The notes beneath the pieces were generated by a model that ran no database searches, had not been told where the DNA came from, and worked only from the letters and a program-made list of their open reading frames with translations. Position numbers and translations under genes: made by a program. From Halothece sp964463655 (GTDB lineage Bacteria > Cyanobacteriota > Cyanobacteriia > Cyanobacteriales > Rubidibacteraceae), in NCBI GenBank assembly GCA_964463655.1, contig CAYXDG010000025.1, positions 1-41,938 on the forward strand: a stretch of 41,938 bases of DNA. Reading direction: 5' to 3'. Below are positions 33,945-41,938 of this stretch, piece by piece (position 1 is the stretch's first letter; each line of letters starts with the position of its first letter).

Positions 33945-35990
33945 TTACAAAACTGCGGTTAAAAATGCTAGTTGATCGGCTACTTCTTCAATGCGTTTAC
34001 TGGTGGGTTTCCCTGCACCATGTCCCGCTTTGGTTTCAATGCGAATTAAAACCGGATTTTCTCCAGTGTGTGCTGCTTGGAGTGCTGCTGCAAACTTGAA
34101 ACTATGGGCAGGAACAACGCGATCGTCGTGATCGGCAGTGGTAATCATGGTTGAGGGATACACTGTTCCGGATTTTAAGTTATGCAGGGGAGAATAAGCA
34201 TACAGTGCCTTAAACTCTTCTTCATTGTCTGGAGAACCATAATCAGAACACCAAGCCCAACCAATGGTAAATTTATGGAAGCGTAGCATATCCATCACAC
34301 CCACTGCTGGTAATGCAGCCGCAAATAAGTCTGGGCGTTGGGTCATACAAGCGCCCACTAATAACCCGCCGTTACTTCCTCCAGAAATAGCGAGTTTTTG
34401 TGAGGAGGTGTAGCGGTTGCTGATTAACCATTCTGCTGCTGCGATGAAGTCATCAAAGACATTTTGTTTATTTAATTTTGTTCCTGCTTGATGCCATTCT
34501 TCTCCATATTCGCCACCACCGCGCAAGTTAGGGACAGCATAAACGCCTCCCATTTCCATCCACACTAAACGACTCACAGAAAAACTGGGCGTGAGAGAGA
34601 TATTAAACCCACCATATCCATACAGTAATGTGGGGTTATTCCCATCTAAAAGTAAGCCTTTTTTATGAGTAATAAACATGGGAACTTGTGTTCCGTCTTT
34701 GCTGCGATAAAATATTTGACGGGTTTCGTAATTATCGGGGTTAAAATAAACGTCAGGTTGACGAAAAAGGGTGCTTTCTCCTGTTTCTAGATTGTAGCGA
34801 TAAATTGTCGTTGGTTTGGTAAAACTGGTGAAGGCATAAAAGGTTTCGGTGTCCTCTCGTTTACCATTAAACCCACCTGCTGATCCGATTTCAGGGAGTT
34901 CGATATCTTTGAGATAATTGCCGTCGAGGGAATGAATTTTAAAGCGCGATCGCGCATCCTGTAAGTAATCTAAAATAAACTGATTATTTAAGATGCTAAC
35001 CCCTTCTAATGTATTCTCAGTTTCAGGAATGATTTCTTGCCAATTTTTTGACTGAGGCTGATTCAGATCAATGCCAATCACACGCCCTTTTGGTGCTTCA
35101 TAATCGGTGCGAAACCAAAACACTGATCCTTCATATTCAATCAAACTAAAGTTCCCAATAAAATCAGGGATTAATTCTTTAATTTCTCCTTCTGTGTCTG
35201 TCAAGTCTTGATAGAACACTAAGTTTTTTGCATCAGTTCCCTGACTAACAGAAATCATCAAATATCTACCGTCTTCTGTTAGATTGGCATCAAACATCCA
35301 TTCTTTTTTGTCTGGACGTTCATAGATTAAAATATCTTCGGTTTGTTCTGTTCCCAGATGATGATAATACAGCTTTTGATAATAGTTTGCTTGTTCTAAC
35401 TGTTTTCCTTCAGGTGGTGCTTCATAACGGCTATAAAAAAAACCTTCATTGTCTTTTGTCCAAGTTACGTCTGAAAATTTAATCCATTCTAAATGGTCAG
35501 AAAAATCTTCTCCTGTTTCAACGTTCCTCACTTGCCATTCTTGCCAATCTGATCCTGATTTAGAAATCCCATAAGCTAAAAATTGACCATTGTCGCTAAT
35601 GGCTATTCCTGAGAGCGCGATTGTGCCATCTTCAGAAAAGGTATTCGGATTAAGTAAGACTTTTGGTTCGTCGTCTAAATGATTTAAAGTGTAGAGAACG
35701 CTTTGATTTTGTAAACCATCATTTTTAGAATAAAAGTAACGGTTTCCTTTCTTGATTGGGATGCCATACTTTTCATAATCCCATAACTTGGTCAAGCGAT
35801 CTTTAATTTTTTCCCGTTCTGAAATTTGTTCTAAAAAACTGAATGTAATTTCATTTTGTGCTTCTACCCAGGCTTTTGTTTCAGCAGAATCAGGGTTTTC
35901 TAACCAGCGATAGGGGTCTTTAACTTGGACACCATGATAGTTATCAATTTGTTCAAGTTGTGCGGTTTTTGGATCATTAAAAGACATCAT
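33945..35990 (-). CDS. Prolyl oligopeptidase (S9A family serine peptidase)
   Basis: The 681-residue enzyme starts with the S9A N-terminus (NYHGVQVKDPYRWLENPDS), followed by a seven-bladed propeller region and the alpha/beta-hydrolase domain. The catalytic serine is in AISGGSNGGLLVGA (about 540), Asp in TTADHDDRVVPAHS (about 622) and His in KAGHGAGKPTSKR (about 657). NLRGGGEYGEEWHQAG is the conserved loop before the nucleophile. Length is typical and no signal peptide is present, so it should be a cytosolic peptidase cleaving after proline in short peptides. Confidence 0.96.
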   Translation of the reverse strand: MMSFNDPKTAQLEQIDNYHGVQVKDPYRWLENPDSAETKAWVEAQNEITFSFLEQISEREKIKDRLTKLWDYEKYGIPIKKGNRYFYSKNDGLQNQSVLYTLNHLDDEPKVLLNPNTFSEDGTIALSGIAISDNGQFLAYGISKSGSDWQEWQVRNVETGEDFSDHLEWIKFSDVTWTKDNEGFFYSRYEAPPEGKQLEQANYYQKLYYHHLGTEQTEDILIYERPDKKEWMFDANLTEDGRYLMISVSQGTDAKNLVFYQDLTDTEGEIKELIPDFIGNFSLIEYEGSVFWFRTDYEAPKGRVIGIDLNQPQSKNWQEIIPETENTLEGVSILNNQFILDYLQDARSRFKIHSLDGNYLKDIELPEIGSAGGFNGKREDTETFYAFTSFTKPTTIYRYNLETGESTLFRQPDVYFNPDNYETRQIFYRSKDGTQVPMFITHKKGLLLDGNNPTLLYGYGGFNISLTPSFSVSRLVWMEMGGVYAVPNLRGGGEYGEEWHQAGTKLNKQNVFDDFIAAAEWLISNRYTSSQKLAISGGSNGGLLVGACMTQRPDLFAAALPAVGVMDMLRFHKFTIGWAWCSDYGSPDNEEEFKALYAYSPLHNLKSGTVYPSTMITTADHDDRVVPAHSFKFAAALQAAHTGENPVLIRIETKAGHGAGKPTSKRIEEVADQLAFLTAVL

Positions 35991-36134
35991 TTAATATTCA
36001 GTAAAGTTTTCGAGTTTAATGTTTTTGAGAGCAGAGAAGGATTGGTTAATAAGTATTGGTTCAAAAAACGCGATCGCGTTTAACCTGAAAAGGTCTAAAA
36101 TTAGCGCGATCGCATCTGCACTCGATCGCCCTGC

Positions 36135-37139
36135 TTAACGCTTCAAAACAATGCGATAACGGGGTTTTCCGTGACGCAGTTTATCCATTGCTTCATTAAT
36201 TTGATCAAAGGAATAAAACTCGACCAACGGCTCTAGTTGCTTGCGCGCGAGAAACTCTAGCATTTGCTTGGTGACTCCTGGACTCCCCACTGGGGTTGCA
36301 GACAGAGATTTCTGTCCGAATAAGAGAGAAAACATAGAAGTGGCGATCGGGTTTGGGGGGACACCGAGAAAATGGAGGCGACCTCTAGGACGTAATGCAG
36401 ACAGATAAGTTTCCCAATCTAAATCCGCGTTCACTGTTGAAATAATCACATCTAAACTGCTTGCGATCGCCTTCACCGCGTTAGAATCGCGAGAGTTGAT
36501 AAAGTGATCGGCTCCAAGCTGTCGAGCTTCTGCTTCTTTGTCCGCACTTCCTGAAAACGCTGTCACTTCACAGCCCCACGCCTTTAAGAAAAGTAAAGCC
36601 ATGTGACCTAAACCACCAATCCCAATCACGCCAACGCGATCGCTGGCTTTGATCTCTAATTGTACGATCGGGTTAAAAACAGTAATCCCGCCACAAAACA
36701 GAGGGCCTGCGGTTTCAGGATTTAACCCTTCAGGAAGGGGAAACACCCAGTTTTGATGAGCGCGGACTTTATCTGCAAAACCGCCATAACGTCCCAGAAT
36801 GGTTGCTTCGGCTGTCTGACAGAGGTTATGATCCCCAGACAAACACCATTCACAACTCATACAAGAATTAGAAAACCAGCCCAAACCCACTTGTTGACCT
36901 ACTTCTAAATTTTTAACCGCTTCTCCCACTGCAGCCACTCTGCCAACAACTTCATGACCAGGAACAACAGGATATTGAGAAATGCCCCAATCATTGTCCA
37001 CGACACTAATATCACTGTGACAAATCCCACAATATTCTACATCAATTTCCACTTGTTCTTCCCCTAACGCACCCAGATCATAGGTGAAGAGTTCCAAGGG
37101 AGCGCCGGCTTCCTTTGCTGCATAGGCTTGAATTGTCAT
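36135..37139 (-). CDS. Zinc-dependent alcohol dehydrogenase (cinnamyl-alcohol/aldehyde reductase type)
   Basis: The 334-residue protein has the catalytic zinc ligands Cys37 (EYCGICHSD) and His62-Glu63 (VVPGHEVVG) and four structural-zinc cysteines at 93, 96, 99 and 107 (CMSCEWCLSGDHNLC). The nucleotide-binding Rossmann motif is VGVIGIGGLGHMAL. The CAD/YahK-like subfamily usually uses NADPH to reduce aldehydes; cofactor and substrate remain inferences. It is on the same strand as the prolyl oligopeptidase but separated by 144 bases rich in HIP1 sites. Confidence 0.93.
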   Translation of the reverse strand: MTIQAYAAKEAGAPLELFTYDLGALGEEQVEIDVEYCGICHSDISVVDNDWGISQYPVVPGHEVVGRVAAVGEAVKNLEVGQQVGLGWFSNSCMSCEWCLSGDHNLCQTAEATILGRYGGFADKVRAHQNWVFPLPEGLNPETAGPLFCGGITVFNPIVQLEIKASDRVGVIGIGGLGHMALLFLKAWGCEVTAFSGSADKEAEARQLGADHFINSRDSNAVKAIASSLDVIISTVNADLDWETYLSALRPRGRLHFLGVPPNPIATSMFSLLFGQKSLSATPVGSPGVTKQMLEFLARKQLEPLVEFYSFDQINEAMDKLRHGKPRYRIVLKR

Positions 37140-37207
37140 CTTTTTTCCTTGATTTGAGTACGACTTGCCTCAATTGTTTTACCTGAATCCAAATTTTGCC
37201 ATATCTC

Positions 37208-37699
37208 TCAAGTTTGAATTTTCCATAAAAGATTTTCGACTTCTAAAAAGTTATAACTAAAATGATCCACTTCGTTGGTGTCGCTCAATTCCAGATTGTA
37301 AAAATTGACCACTTCCTGATCAAAATAGGGGCCAGCGTGCCATGTTCCCTTATGGAGTTTGACAAAACAATTACCAGGGATTTGAAAGGCTTTTAATTGC
37401 TCTACATTGGGCTTAGAATCGCGATTAGGGGGAGCAACAGCTAAGAGCCAACTTTTTCCTTCCAAAGCCCCTAAACACTGGGTACAGAGTTCATGGCGGG
37501 TGATGCGATCGAATTGTTTCCCACGGTTGGTTAATTGCATAATATAAAAGCGCGGTGTTCCTTGGCTAAGGTCTAGCTGAGCATCATTTTCGTCATAGAG
37601 TTTGCCATCCTCAGCAGGAAGAATCAATTGTCCGTAAGGGGAAAAGGCTTCTTGGGTGATCCAGTCTGCGGATAGGGTTTGTCTAGTGGCTTGTGTCAT
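37208..37699 (-). CDS. Ureidoglycolate lyase family (AllA-like) protein
   Basis: The 163-residue product matches the ureidoglycolate lyase (allantoin catabolism) cupin family: FSPYGQLILPAEDGK, RITRHELCTQCLGALEGKSW and VKLHKGTWHAGPYFDQEVVN (with the metal-site KGTWH). E. coli AllA releases urea or ammonia from ureidoglycolate. No other purine-catabolism gene is adjacent, so the physiological substrate is uncertain. It is transcribed divergently from proA with a 66-base gap. Confidence 0.82.
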   Translation of the reverse strand: MTQATRQTLSADWITQEAFSPYGQLILPAEDGKLYDENDAQLDLSQGTPRFYIMQLTNRGKQFDRITRHELCTQCLGALEGKSWLLAVAPPNRDSKPNVEQLKAFQIPGNCFVKLHKGTWHAGPYFDQEVVNFYNLELSDTNEVDHFSYNFLEVENLLWKIQT

Positions 37700-37765
37700 A
37701 ATCGCGTCTAACTCTCGATTTTCTGATAAAATAGTTTAGCCCGAAGATTCATCAATTTAGGATCA

Positions 37766-39076
37766 ATGGTAACCACAAAAGCGACTCCTGATGGTTTAGT
37801 ACACTTAGCTCAAGAAACCCAACAATCTGCGCGGAAACTCGCGGTTTTGTCCACAGCGCAACGCAATCAGGCTCTCAACGCGATCGCGCAAGCCCTCACC
37901 AGCTATGAAACAGACATTGTTGCTGCCAATCAAGAAGATTGTCAAAAAGCCAAAGCAGACGGTCTTCCTCAAGCGCTACAAGCCCGATTAAAATTGGACA
38001 AAACCAAATTAAAAAGCGCGATTGCAGGGGTGAAAAATGTTGCCAATCTTCCCGATCCCTTATGTGCAACACAAATCCATCGTGAGCTTGACACAGGCTT
38101 AATCTTAAAACGCCTCACTTGTCCTGTCGGAGTCCTTGGGGTGATTTTTGAAGCTCGTCCCGAGGCCCTAATTCAGATTACCAGTTTAGCGATCAAATCT
38201 GGCAATGGCGTTATTTTGAAAGGTGGAAAAGAAGCGCTCAACTCCTGTCAAACTTTAACCAGCGTCATTCACAAGGCTTTAGCCAAAACTGAGATTCCTC
38301 CTGAAGCCGTTCAACTCCTCACCACCCGTGCTGAAATTCAAGAATTGTTATCCTTAGAGCAGTCTGTGGATTTAATGATTCCTAGAGGGTCTAACGCTTT
38401 TGTGCGCTACATTCAGGAAAACACAAACATTCCTGTTTTAGGTCATGCGGATGGCATTTGTCACATCTATGTTGATGAAGCGATTAATCTTGAACAAGCG
38501 GTTAGGATTACCGTAGATTCTAAAACTCAGTATCCCTCAGCCTGTAATGCAGTAGAAACTCTTTTAGTCCACAGTGGGGTTGCAAAAACCTTTCTTCCCG
38601 CTTTAGAAAAAGCCATGACCGAGAAAGGTGTTACCTTACGGGGAGATTCCCAAACCCGCGAAATTTTACCGCAGATTGAAGTAGCAACCGTAGAAGATTG
38701 GTCAACGGAATATGGGGGATTAGTCTTAGCCGTGAAAGTCGTCGCGGGGATGGAGAACGCGATCGCGCATATTTCCCAGTATGGCTCAAAACATACCGAA
38801 GCAATCCTCACCGAAAACCTCGATCGCGCTCAAACTTTTCTTGATCAAGTGGATGCAGCAGGAGTCTTCCATAACTGTTCCACTCGTTTTGCTGATGGTT
38901 TCCGTTATGGGTTTGGCGCAGAAGTGGGGATTAGCACCCAAAAAATGCCTCCTCGTGGCCCAGTGGGTTTAGAAGGATTAGTTACTTATAAATATCAGCT
39001 AACAGGACAGGGACACATCGCTGAGACTTATAGCGGGGAAAATCCCAAACCCTTCACCCATAAAGATGTCTTATAA
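37766..39076 (+). CDS. proA: Glutamate-5-semialdehyde dehydrogenase (gamma-glutamyl phosphate reductase)
   Basis: ProA reduces gamma-glutamyl phosphate with NADPH in proline synthesis. The 436-residue chain has CPVGVLGVIFEARPEALIQI (shortened from the N-terminal Rossmann region), LKSGNGVILKGGKEA-like SGNGVILKGGKEALNS, IPRGSNAFVRYI, GHADGICHIYVDEA and the nucleophile cysteine in QYPSACNAVETLLVH (about 259). GFGAEVGISTQKMPPRGPVG near the end is also diagnostic. proB is not adjacent. It converges with the DAHP synthase gene on a shared hairpin. Confidence 0.97.
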   Translation: MVTTKATPDGLVHLAQETQQSARKLAVLSTAQRNQALNAIAQALTSYETDIVAANQEDCQKAKADGLPQALQARLKLDKTKLKSAIAGVKNVANLPDPLCATQIHRELDTGLILKRLTCPVGVLGVIFEARPEALIQITSLAIKSGNGVILKGGKEALNSCQTLTSVIHKALAKTEIPPEAVQLLTTRAEIQELLSLEQSVDLMIPRGSNAFVRYIQENTNIPVLGHADGICHIYVDEAINLEQAVRITVDSKTQYPSACNAVETLLVHSGVAKTFLPALEKAMTEKGVTLRGDSQTREILPQIEVATVEDWSTEYGGLVLAVKVVAGMENAIAHISQYGSKHTEAILTENLDRAQTFLDQVDAAGVFHNCSTRFADGFRYGFGAEVGISTQKMPPRGPVGLEGLVTYKYQLTGQGHIAETYSGENPKPFTHKDVL

Positions 39077-39077
39077 A

Positions 39078-39106
39078 AGCCCCCAAATCCAAGCAATTTG
39101 GGGGCT
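39078..39106. terminator. Bidirectional hairpin terminator between proA and the DAHP synthase gene
   Basis: AGCCCCCAAAT (39078-39088) pairs perfectly with ATTTGGGGGCT (39096-39106) around a 7-base loop. On the minus strand it is followed by TTTTAT, so it is a good intrinsic terminator for the gene at 39130-40188. For proA the T-run is weak. Confidence 0.85.
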
Positions 39107-39129
39107 GACAGATGTATTTGAGATGAAAA

Positions 39130-40188
39130 CTAAGCAACTGCTACAGGGGAACTTTCCCAGCGCCCTAACGGTTTTGCAATCACGCTTAACTCTTGGACTA
39201 ATTCATGGAAACGGGCTGGTGTCAGAGATTGAGCGCCATCAGAGAGTGCTTTTGCTGGATTGGGATGGACTTCAATCATCAGAGAATCCGTTCCTGTTGC
39301 GATCGCGCCCATTGCCATCGCTGGCACATACTCAGATTTTCCTGTACCATGACTAGGATCAATCATAATGGGTAAGTGAGTTAAAGTTCTTAACACAGGA
39401 ATCACCGACAAGTCGAGAGTATTGCGAGTGTAACGGCGATCGAACGTCCGAATCCCGCGCTCACAGAGGATAACATTCGGATTGCCCGCCGCCAAAATAT
39501 ATTCTGCTGCCATAATCCATTCTTCAATCGTTGCCGCCATACCACGCTTAAGCAATACAGGCTTATCCTGTGCGCCCACCTTCTTCAACAGCGCAAAGTT
39601 CTGCATATTCCGCGCTCCCACTTGCAGCACATCCGCCACTTCCGCGATTTTCTCCACATCTGCGGTATCCATAACTTCCGTAATGATACCCAAGCCACTA
39701 GCTTCTCTAGCTGCTGCTAATAATTCTAAAGCGCTTTCCCCATGACCTTGGAAGGAATAGGGAGAAGTCCGAGGTTTGTAAGCACCACCGCGCAAAAACT
39801 TCGCTCCTGATGCTTTAACCGCTTTCGCCGTTTCCACAATCATTTCCTCGTTTTCCACTGAACACGGGCCGGCCACTAAAACAACAGGACGATTTTCTCC
39901 GAAAGCAACTGCGCCATTGGGGGTATCGACCCAAATATCACTGGGTTCTCCATGACGAAACTCTCGACTTGCGCGTTTGAAAGGCTGTTCTACTCGTAAC
40001 ACTTGTTCAATCCAAGGACTCATTTCTTGGAGTTGTAAAGGGTCCATTGAAGCCGTATCCCCGACTAACCCGATAACAACTTTGTGCTTGCCAACGATTT
40101 TTTCAGGGGTGAGACCTTTTTCTTCACATTCTTGAGACAGGCGATTAATTTCGGCTTCTGGTGAACCGACTTTCATGACAATGATCAT
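39130..40188 (-). CDS. aroF: 3-deoxy-7-phosphoheptulonate (DAHP) synthase, AroA-beta/KDPS-like type
   Basis: The enzyme condenses PEP and erythrose 4-phosphate, the first step of the shikimate pathway. The 352-residue protein has an N-terminal ferredoxin-like regulatory domain (about 1-70, MIIVMKVGSPEAEINRLSQE) and the barrel with VVLVAGPCSVENEEMIVETA (AGPCSVE core), RGGAYKPRTSPYSFQG, VLLKRGMAATIEEW, ILCERGIRTFD and IMIDPSHGTGKSEYV. The N-terminal domain suggests feedback control by aromatic amino acids, as in Thermotoga and related enzymes. It appears monocistronic. Confidence 0.95.
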   Translation of the reverse strand: MIIVMKVGSPEAEINRLSQECEEKGLTPEKIVGKHKVVIGLVGDTASMDPLQLQEMSPWIEQVLRVEQPFKRASREFRHGEPSDIWVDTPNGAVAFGENRPVVLVAGPCSVENEEMIVETAKAVKASGAKFLRGGAYKPRTSPYSFQGHGESALELLAAAREASGLGIITEVMDTADVEKIAEVADVLQVGARNMQNFALLKKVGAQDKPVLLKRGMAATIEEWIMAAEYILAAGNPNVILCERGIRTFDRRYTRNTLDLSVIPVLRTLTHLPIMIDPSHGTGKSEYVPAMAMGAIATGTDSLMIEVHPNPAKALSDGAQSLTPARFHELVQELSVIAKPLGRWESSPVAVA

Positions 40189-40268
40189 AATGATTTTATG
40201 GTTTTATACTTGTGTTTTCAGTCAAACTTGAAACCAGAGGTCTGGTTCTAATCTCAGAACAAATATAA

Positions 40269-40748
40269 CTATTCCTGACGAGATTGTTGTCTAGCGCTAC
40301 GAAACGCAGCAAAAATCCGTTTAACATTTACTGTAAACTGTTCCCAACCTAACCGCGTTCCCACTTGCTCCTCGTCCCAAGAAGCAGAAATCAGACCATA
40401 ACTGAGTCCTAAGACTCCCAGACCCAATAACCCCATACTGACTAAAACGACGGTGTAGGGAGGAAGGTCTAATAATTCTTGGGTGACGATCCAGTAAAAG
40501 ACAAAAAAGCTCAAAATTCCCAAACTGGTGGGAAGCCCTGAAAAGAAAGCCATGCGACGAATCATGCGCTGGCTGACCGCTTCGGGAATAGCGGAGAGGG
40601 AGGCTTGAGCTTTACGTCGCGTGCGCGTTGAGGGTTCAGATTCCTGTTTAGACTCAGTTTTCACTGGTTCTGTTTTTGGTTTCTTTTTCCGCTTGCGAGT
40701 GGGTTCAAAGGGTAAGCTGGTGCGTTGTTCTTCTGGTTGAGAAGCCAT
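40269..40748 (-). CDS. PAM68 family protein (photosystem II assembly factor)
   Basis: The 159-residue product has a charged N-terminal half (EQRTSLPFEPTRKRKKKPKT) and two membrane segments (FFSGLPTSLGILSFFVFYWI and YTVVLVSMGLLGLGVLGLS), followed by ISASWDEEQVGTRLGWEQF, the PAM68/DUF3464 signature. Plant PAM68 helps assemble photosystem II in thylakoids, and the cyanobacterial homologue is thought to act likewise. It starts 17 bases after the stop of rpsO on the same strand and is likely in its operon, a linkage I recall as common in cyanobacteria. Confidence 0.9.
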   Translation of the reverse strand: MASQPEEQRTSLPFEPTRKRKKKPKTEPVKTESKQESEPSTRTRRKAQASLSAIPEAVSQRMIRRMAFFSGLPTSLGILSFFVFYWIVTQELLDLPPYTVVLVSMGLLGLGVLGLSYGLISASWDEEQVGTRLGWEQFTVNVKRIFAAFRSARQQSRQE

Positions 40749-40765
40749 AACTATATATATCGGGA

Positions 40766-41035
40766 TTAGCCGCGAATACCAAGTCGTTTGATCAAGTTTT
40801 GATATCGTTCTTGATCTTCTTTCTGTAAATAGGATAACAAACTACGACGATGGCCGATCAATTTCAGCAGTCCCCGTCGCGAAGCATGATCTTTGTTATT
40901 GGACTTGAGATGCTCTGTTAAGCGAGTAATGCGCTTGGTTAAAATTGCAACTTGTACTTCTGTTGAACCTGTATCAGTTTCATGGAGTTGATAATCGTTT
41001 ATGATTCCTTGTTTTCTTTCTTGGGTTAGACTCAT
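40766..41035 (-). CDS. rpsO: 30S ribosomal protein S15
   Basis: The 89-residue protein is a full-length S15: GIINDYQLHETDTGSTEVQV, AILTKRITRLTEHLKSNNKD, HASRRGLLKLIGHRRSLLSY and LGIRG at the end. S15 binds the central domain of 16S rRNA early in 30S assembly. In other bacteria it represses its own mRNA; a hairpin in the leader here is a possible site. It is followed by the PAM68 gene. Confidence 0.98.
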   Translation of the reverse strand: MSLTQERKQGIINDYQLHETDTGSTEVQVAILTKRITRLTEHLKSNNKDHASRRGLLKLIGHRRSLLSYLQKEDQERYQNLIKRLGIRG

Positions 41036-41056
41036 GGTTTTCTTTCAGAATAATTG

Positions 41057-41074
41057 TCATGGGATTATCCATGA
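41057..41074 (-). promoter_or_regulatory. Leader hairpin upstream of rpsO
   Basis: TCATGG (41057-41062) and CCATGA (41069-41074) form a perfect stem with a 6-base loop, ending about 21 bases before the rpsO start on the minus strand. It may be part of the S15 autoregulatory leader, which is inference from other bacteria. Confidence 0.35.
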
Positions 41075-41148
41075 TAGCACTTCACTTATGAGATGTTTAA
41101 TGGTCAAAAAAAGCCTATTCACTTGTACAATCAAACAGGGGTCAAACA

Positions 41149-41643
41149 ATGCGTAAGATCATTATTGGGGTCATGGGGCCTGGAAACCATGCAACTGCAG
41201 TTGATCGACAATTCGCTTATGAATTGGGAAGTGCGATCGCCCAACAAGGCTGGGTTTTACTCACAGGGGGACGCAATCAAGGGGTGATGGAAGCAGCCAG
41301 CCAAGGGGCCAAGTCGGTCAACGGACTCACCCTTGGCATTCTGCCTACTGCTGATGAGACTAACCTCTCTTCGGCGATCGATCTGGCGATCTTTACTGAT
41401 CTCGGCAATGGACGCAATAACATTAATGTCCTTTCTAGTGATGTGGTCGTGGCTTGTGGGATGGGTTTAGGGACTGCTTCTGAAGTGGCGTTGGCTCTCA
41501 AAAATGGAAAATCAGTGATTCTTTTGCAGAGTTCTGATGCAGCGATCGCCTTCTTTCAATCTCTCAGCCCTCAACAAGTTTATGTTACTAAAGATATCAA
41601 CAGCGCGATCGCTGTAATTCAATCTTTACTTGGAGCATCATGA
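41149..41643 (+). CDS. TIGR00725 family (LOG/Mo-cofactor-carrier-like Rossmann) protein
   Basis: The 164-residue protein has the family's Rossmann features: KIIIGVMGPGNHATAVDRQF, GWVLLTGGRNQGVMEAASQG, DLGNGRNNINVLSSDVVVAC and GLGTASEVALALKNGKSVIL. It resembles the nucleotide-phosphate-binding fold of LOG (lysine decarboxylase-like) proteins and Mo-cofactor carriers, but TIGR00725 members have no settled function. An upstream CAGGGG may serve as ribosome-binding site. It is transcribed divergently from rpsO. Confidence 0.85.
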   Translation: MRKIIIGVMGPGNHATAVDRQFAYELGSAIAQQGWVLLTGGRNQGVMEAASQGAKSVNGLTLGILPTADETNLSSAIDLAIFTDLGNGRNNINVLSSDVVVACGMGLGTASEVALALKNGKSVILLQSSDAAIAFFQSLSPQQVYVTKDINSAIAVIQSLLGAS

Positions 41644-41693
41644 TCCATTGAAGCACGATCGCCCCGTTGTGGAAAAGTGATTTAATGACATGA

Positions 41694-41863
41694 TGACAAA
41701 TTCGTGTCGTCGAGTAAAAACCTCGCTTTCATAGGGATTATAACAGATTTCCTGATTTGAGAAGAAGTAAAATACGGTGACAAATTCCTATAGACAAAAA
41801 CTCCGAGCAGGGGCAGAAAAACTAGGGATTTCCGTTCGCTCTTTGCAAAGACTCTTGAGACGT
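41694..41863 (+). mobile_element. Decayed end of a Tn7/Tn5053-like (CAST-type) transposon with truncated tnsB
   Basis: TGACAAATTCGTGTCGTC (41694-41711) closely resembles the terminal repeats of cyanobacterial type V-K CAST elements as I remember them (TGACAAATT...TGTCGTC). TGACAAATTC recurs at 41778-41787. From 41777 the frame gives NSYRQKLRAGAEKLGISVRS then LQRLLRRY, the first helix-turn-helix of TnsB/Mu-type transposases; a stop codon lies three codons upstream and the similarity ends at 41863. The rest of the transposase is not in the window, so this is a relic or an internally deleted copy. Confidence 0.5.
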
Positions 41864-41938
41864 TATAGCGCTACGTGCTTATATTATACCATTTTAAAAA
41901 AGTTATGCTACAGTAAGGGCTTCTAAAATATAATTCCA

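Noticed and set aside
36001..36134. Cluster of GCGATCGC sites as a special regulatory region
   Set aside because: HIP1 octamers are abundant throughout the window, so a local cluster is not evidence of regulation.
41093..41287. Small plus-strand frame overlapping the TIGR00725 gene
   Set aside because: It is out of frame with a convincing gene and has no family features.
1..41938. CRISPR array or cas genes, looked for because of the CAST-like end and the defence island
   Set aside because: No regularly spaced direct repeats of 25-40 bases with unique spacers were seen, and no Cas-like protein.

Overview
The window comes from a cyanobacterial chromosome. HIP1-type octamers (GCGATCGC) are scattered through genes and spacers on both strands. 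Several genes belong to families known mainly from cyanobacteria and plastids: PAM68, DUF3143, DUF928, and a Ser/Thr kinase fused to a CHASE2-type region. The spacers carry palindromic and heptameric repeats of the kind common in this phylum. The moderate GC and gene content would fit a unicellular lineage (for example the Halothece group), but I cannot fix the genus from sequence alone.

Layout. Positions 1-14.5 kb hold mostly housekeeping and conserved genes: the start of a tRNA-Arg, moaC, a TIGR03032-TPR-glycosyltransferase-like fusion, a GH15/phosphorylase-kinase-like protein, a rhomboid protease, a DUF3143/J-domain pair, a kinase with its DUF928 neighbour, rodA, mrp, a tRNA with anticodon CAU, a GC-rich structured spacer, prs and bioD. 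At about 14.95 kb order breaks down. An amidohydrolase gene stops after about 120 codons and is joined to the inverted 5' part of an hsp20 gene, followed by a degenerate coding remnant split by a palindromic repeat.

From 15.8 to 31.1 kb lies a defence island. Three very large genes read in one direction: a SNF2/DEAH helicase like DrmD, a 1689-residue adenine-type DNA methyltransferase like DrmMI, and an approximately 1814-residue DEAH helicase with a C-terminal DUF1998/MZB zinc domain and, after it, what looks like a VSR/DUF559-type nuclease domain. The set resembles class 1 DISARM. Here DrmA and DrmB functions appear fused in one chain that also recalls Druantia DruE, and a different nuclease fold stands where DISARM has the PLD protein DrmC. 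A toxin-antitoxin module sits in each of the two gaps: MazF plus a ribbon-helix-helix antitoxin on the opposite strand, and BrnT/BrnA on the same strand. The island ends in a frameshifted small gene, a wecG-type glycosyltransferase and a truncated ISAs1 transposase.

From 32.4 to 41.6 kb conserved genes resume: a secreted or lipid-anchored protein of unknown function, a prolyl oligopeptidase, a zinc alcohol dehydrogenase, a ureidoglycolate-lyase-family protein, proA and a DAHP synthase converging on a terminator, PAM68, rpsO and a TIGR00725 gene. The last 250 bases contain what looks like the decayed end of a Tn7/Tn5053-like element: repeated TGACAAATTC motifs next to a truncated helix-turn-helix of a TnsB/Mu-type transposase.
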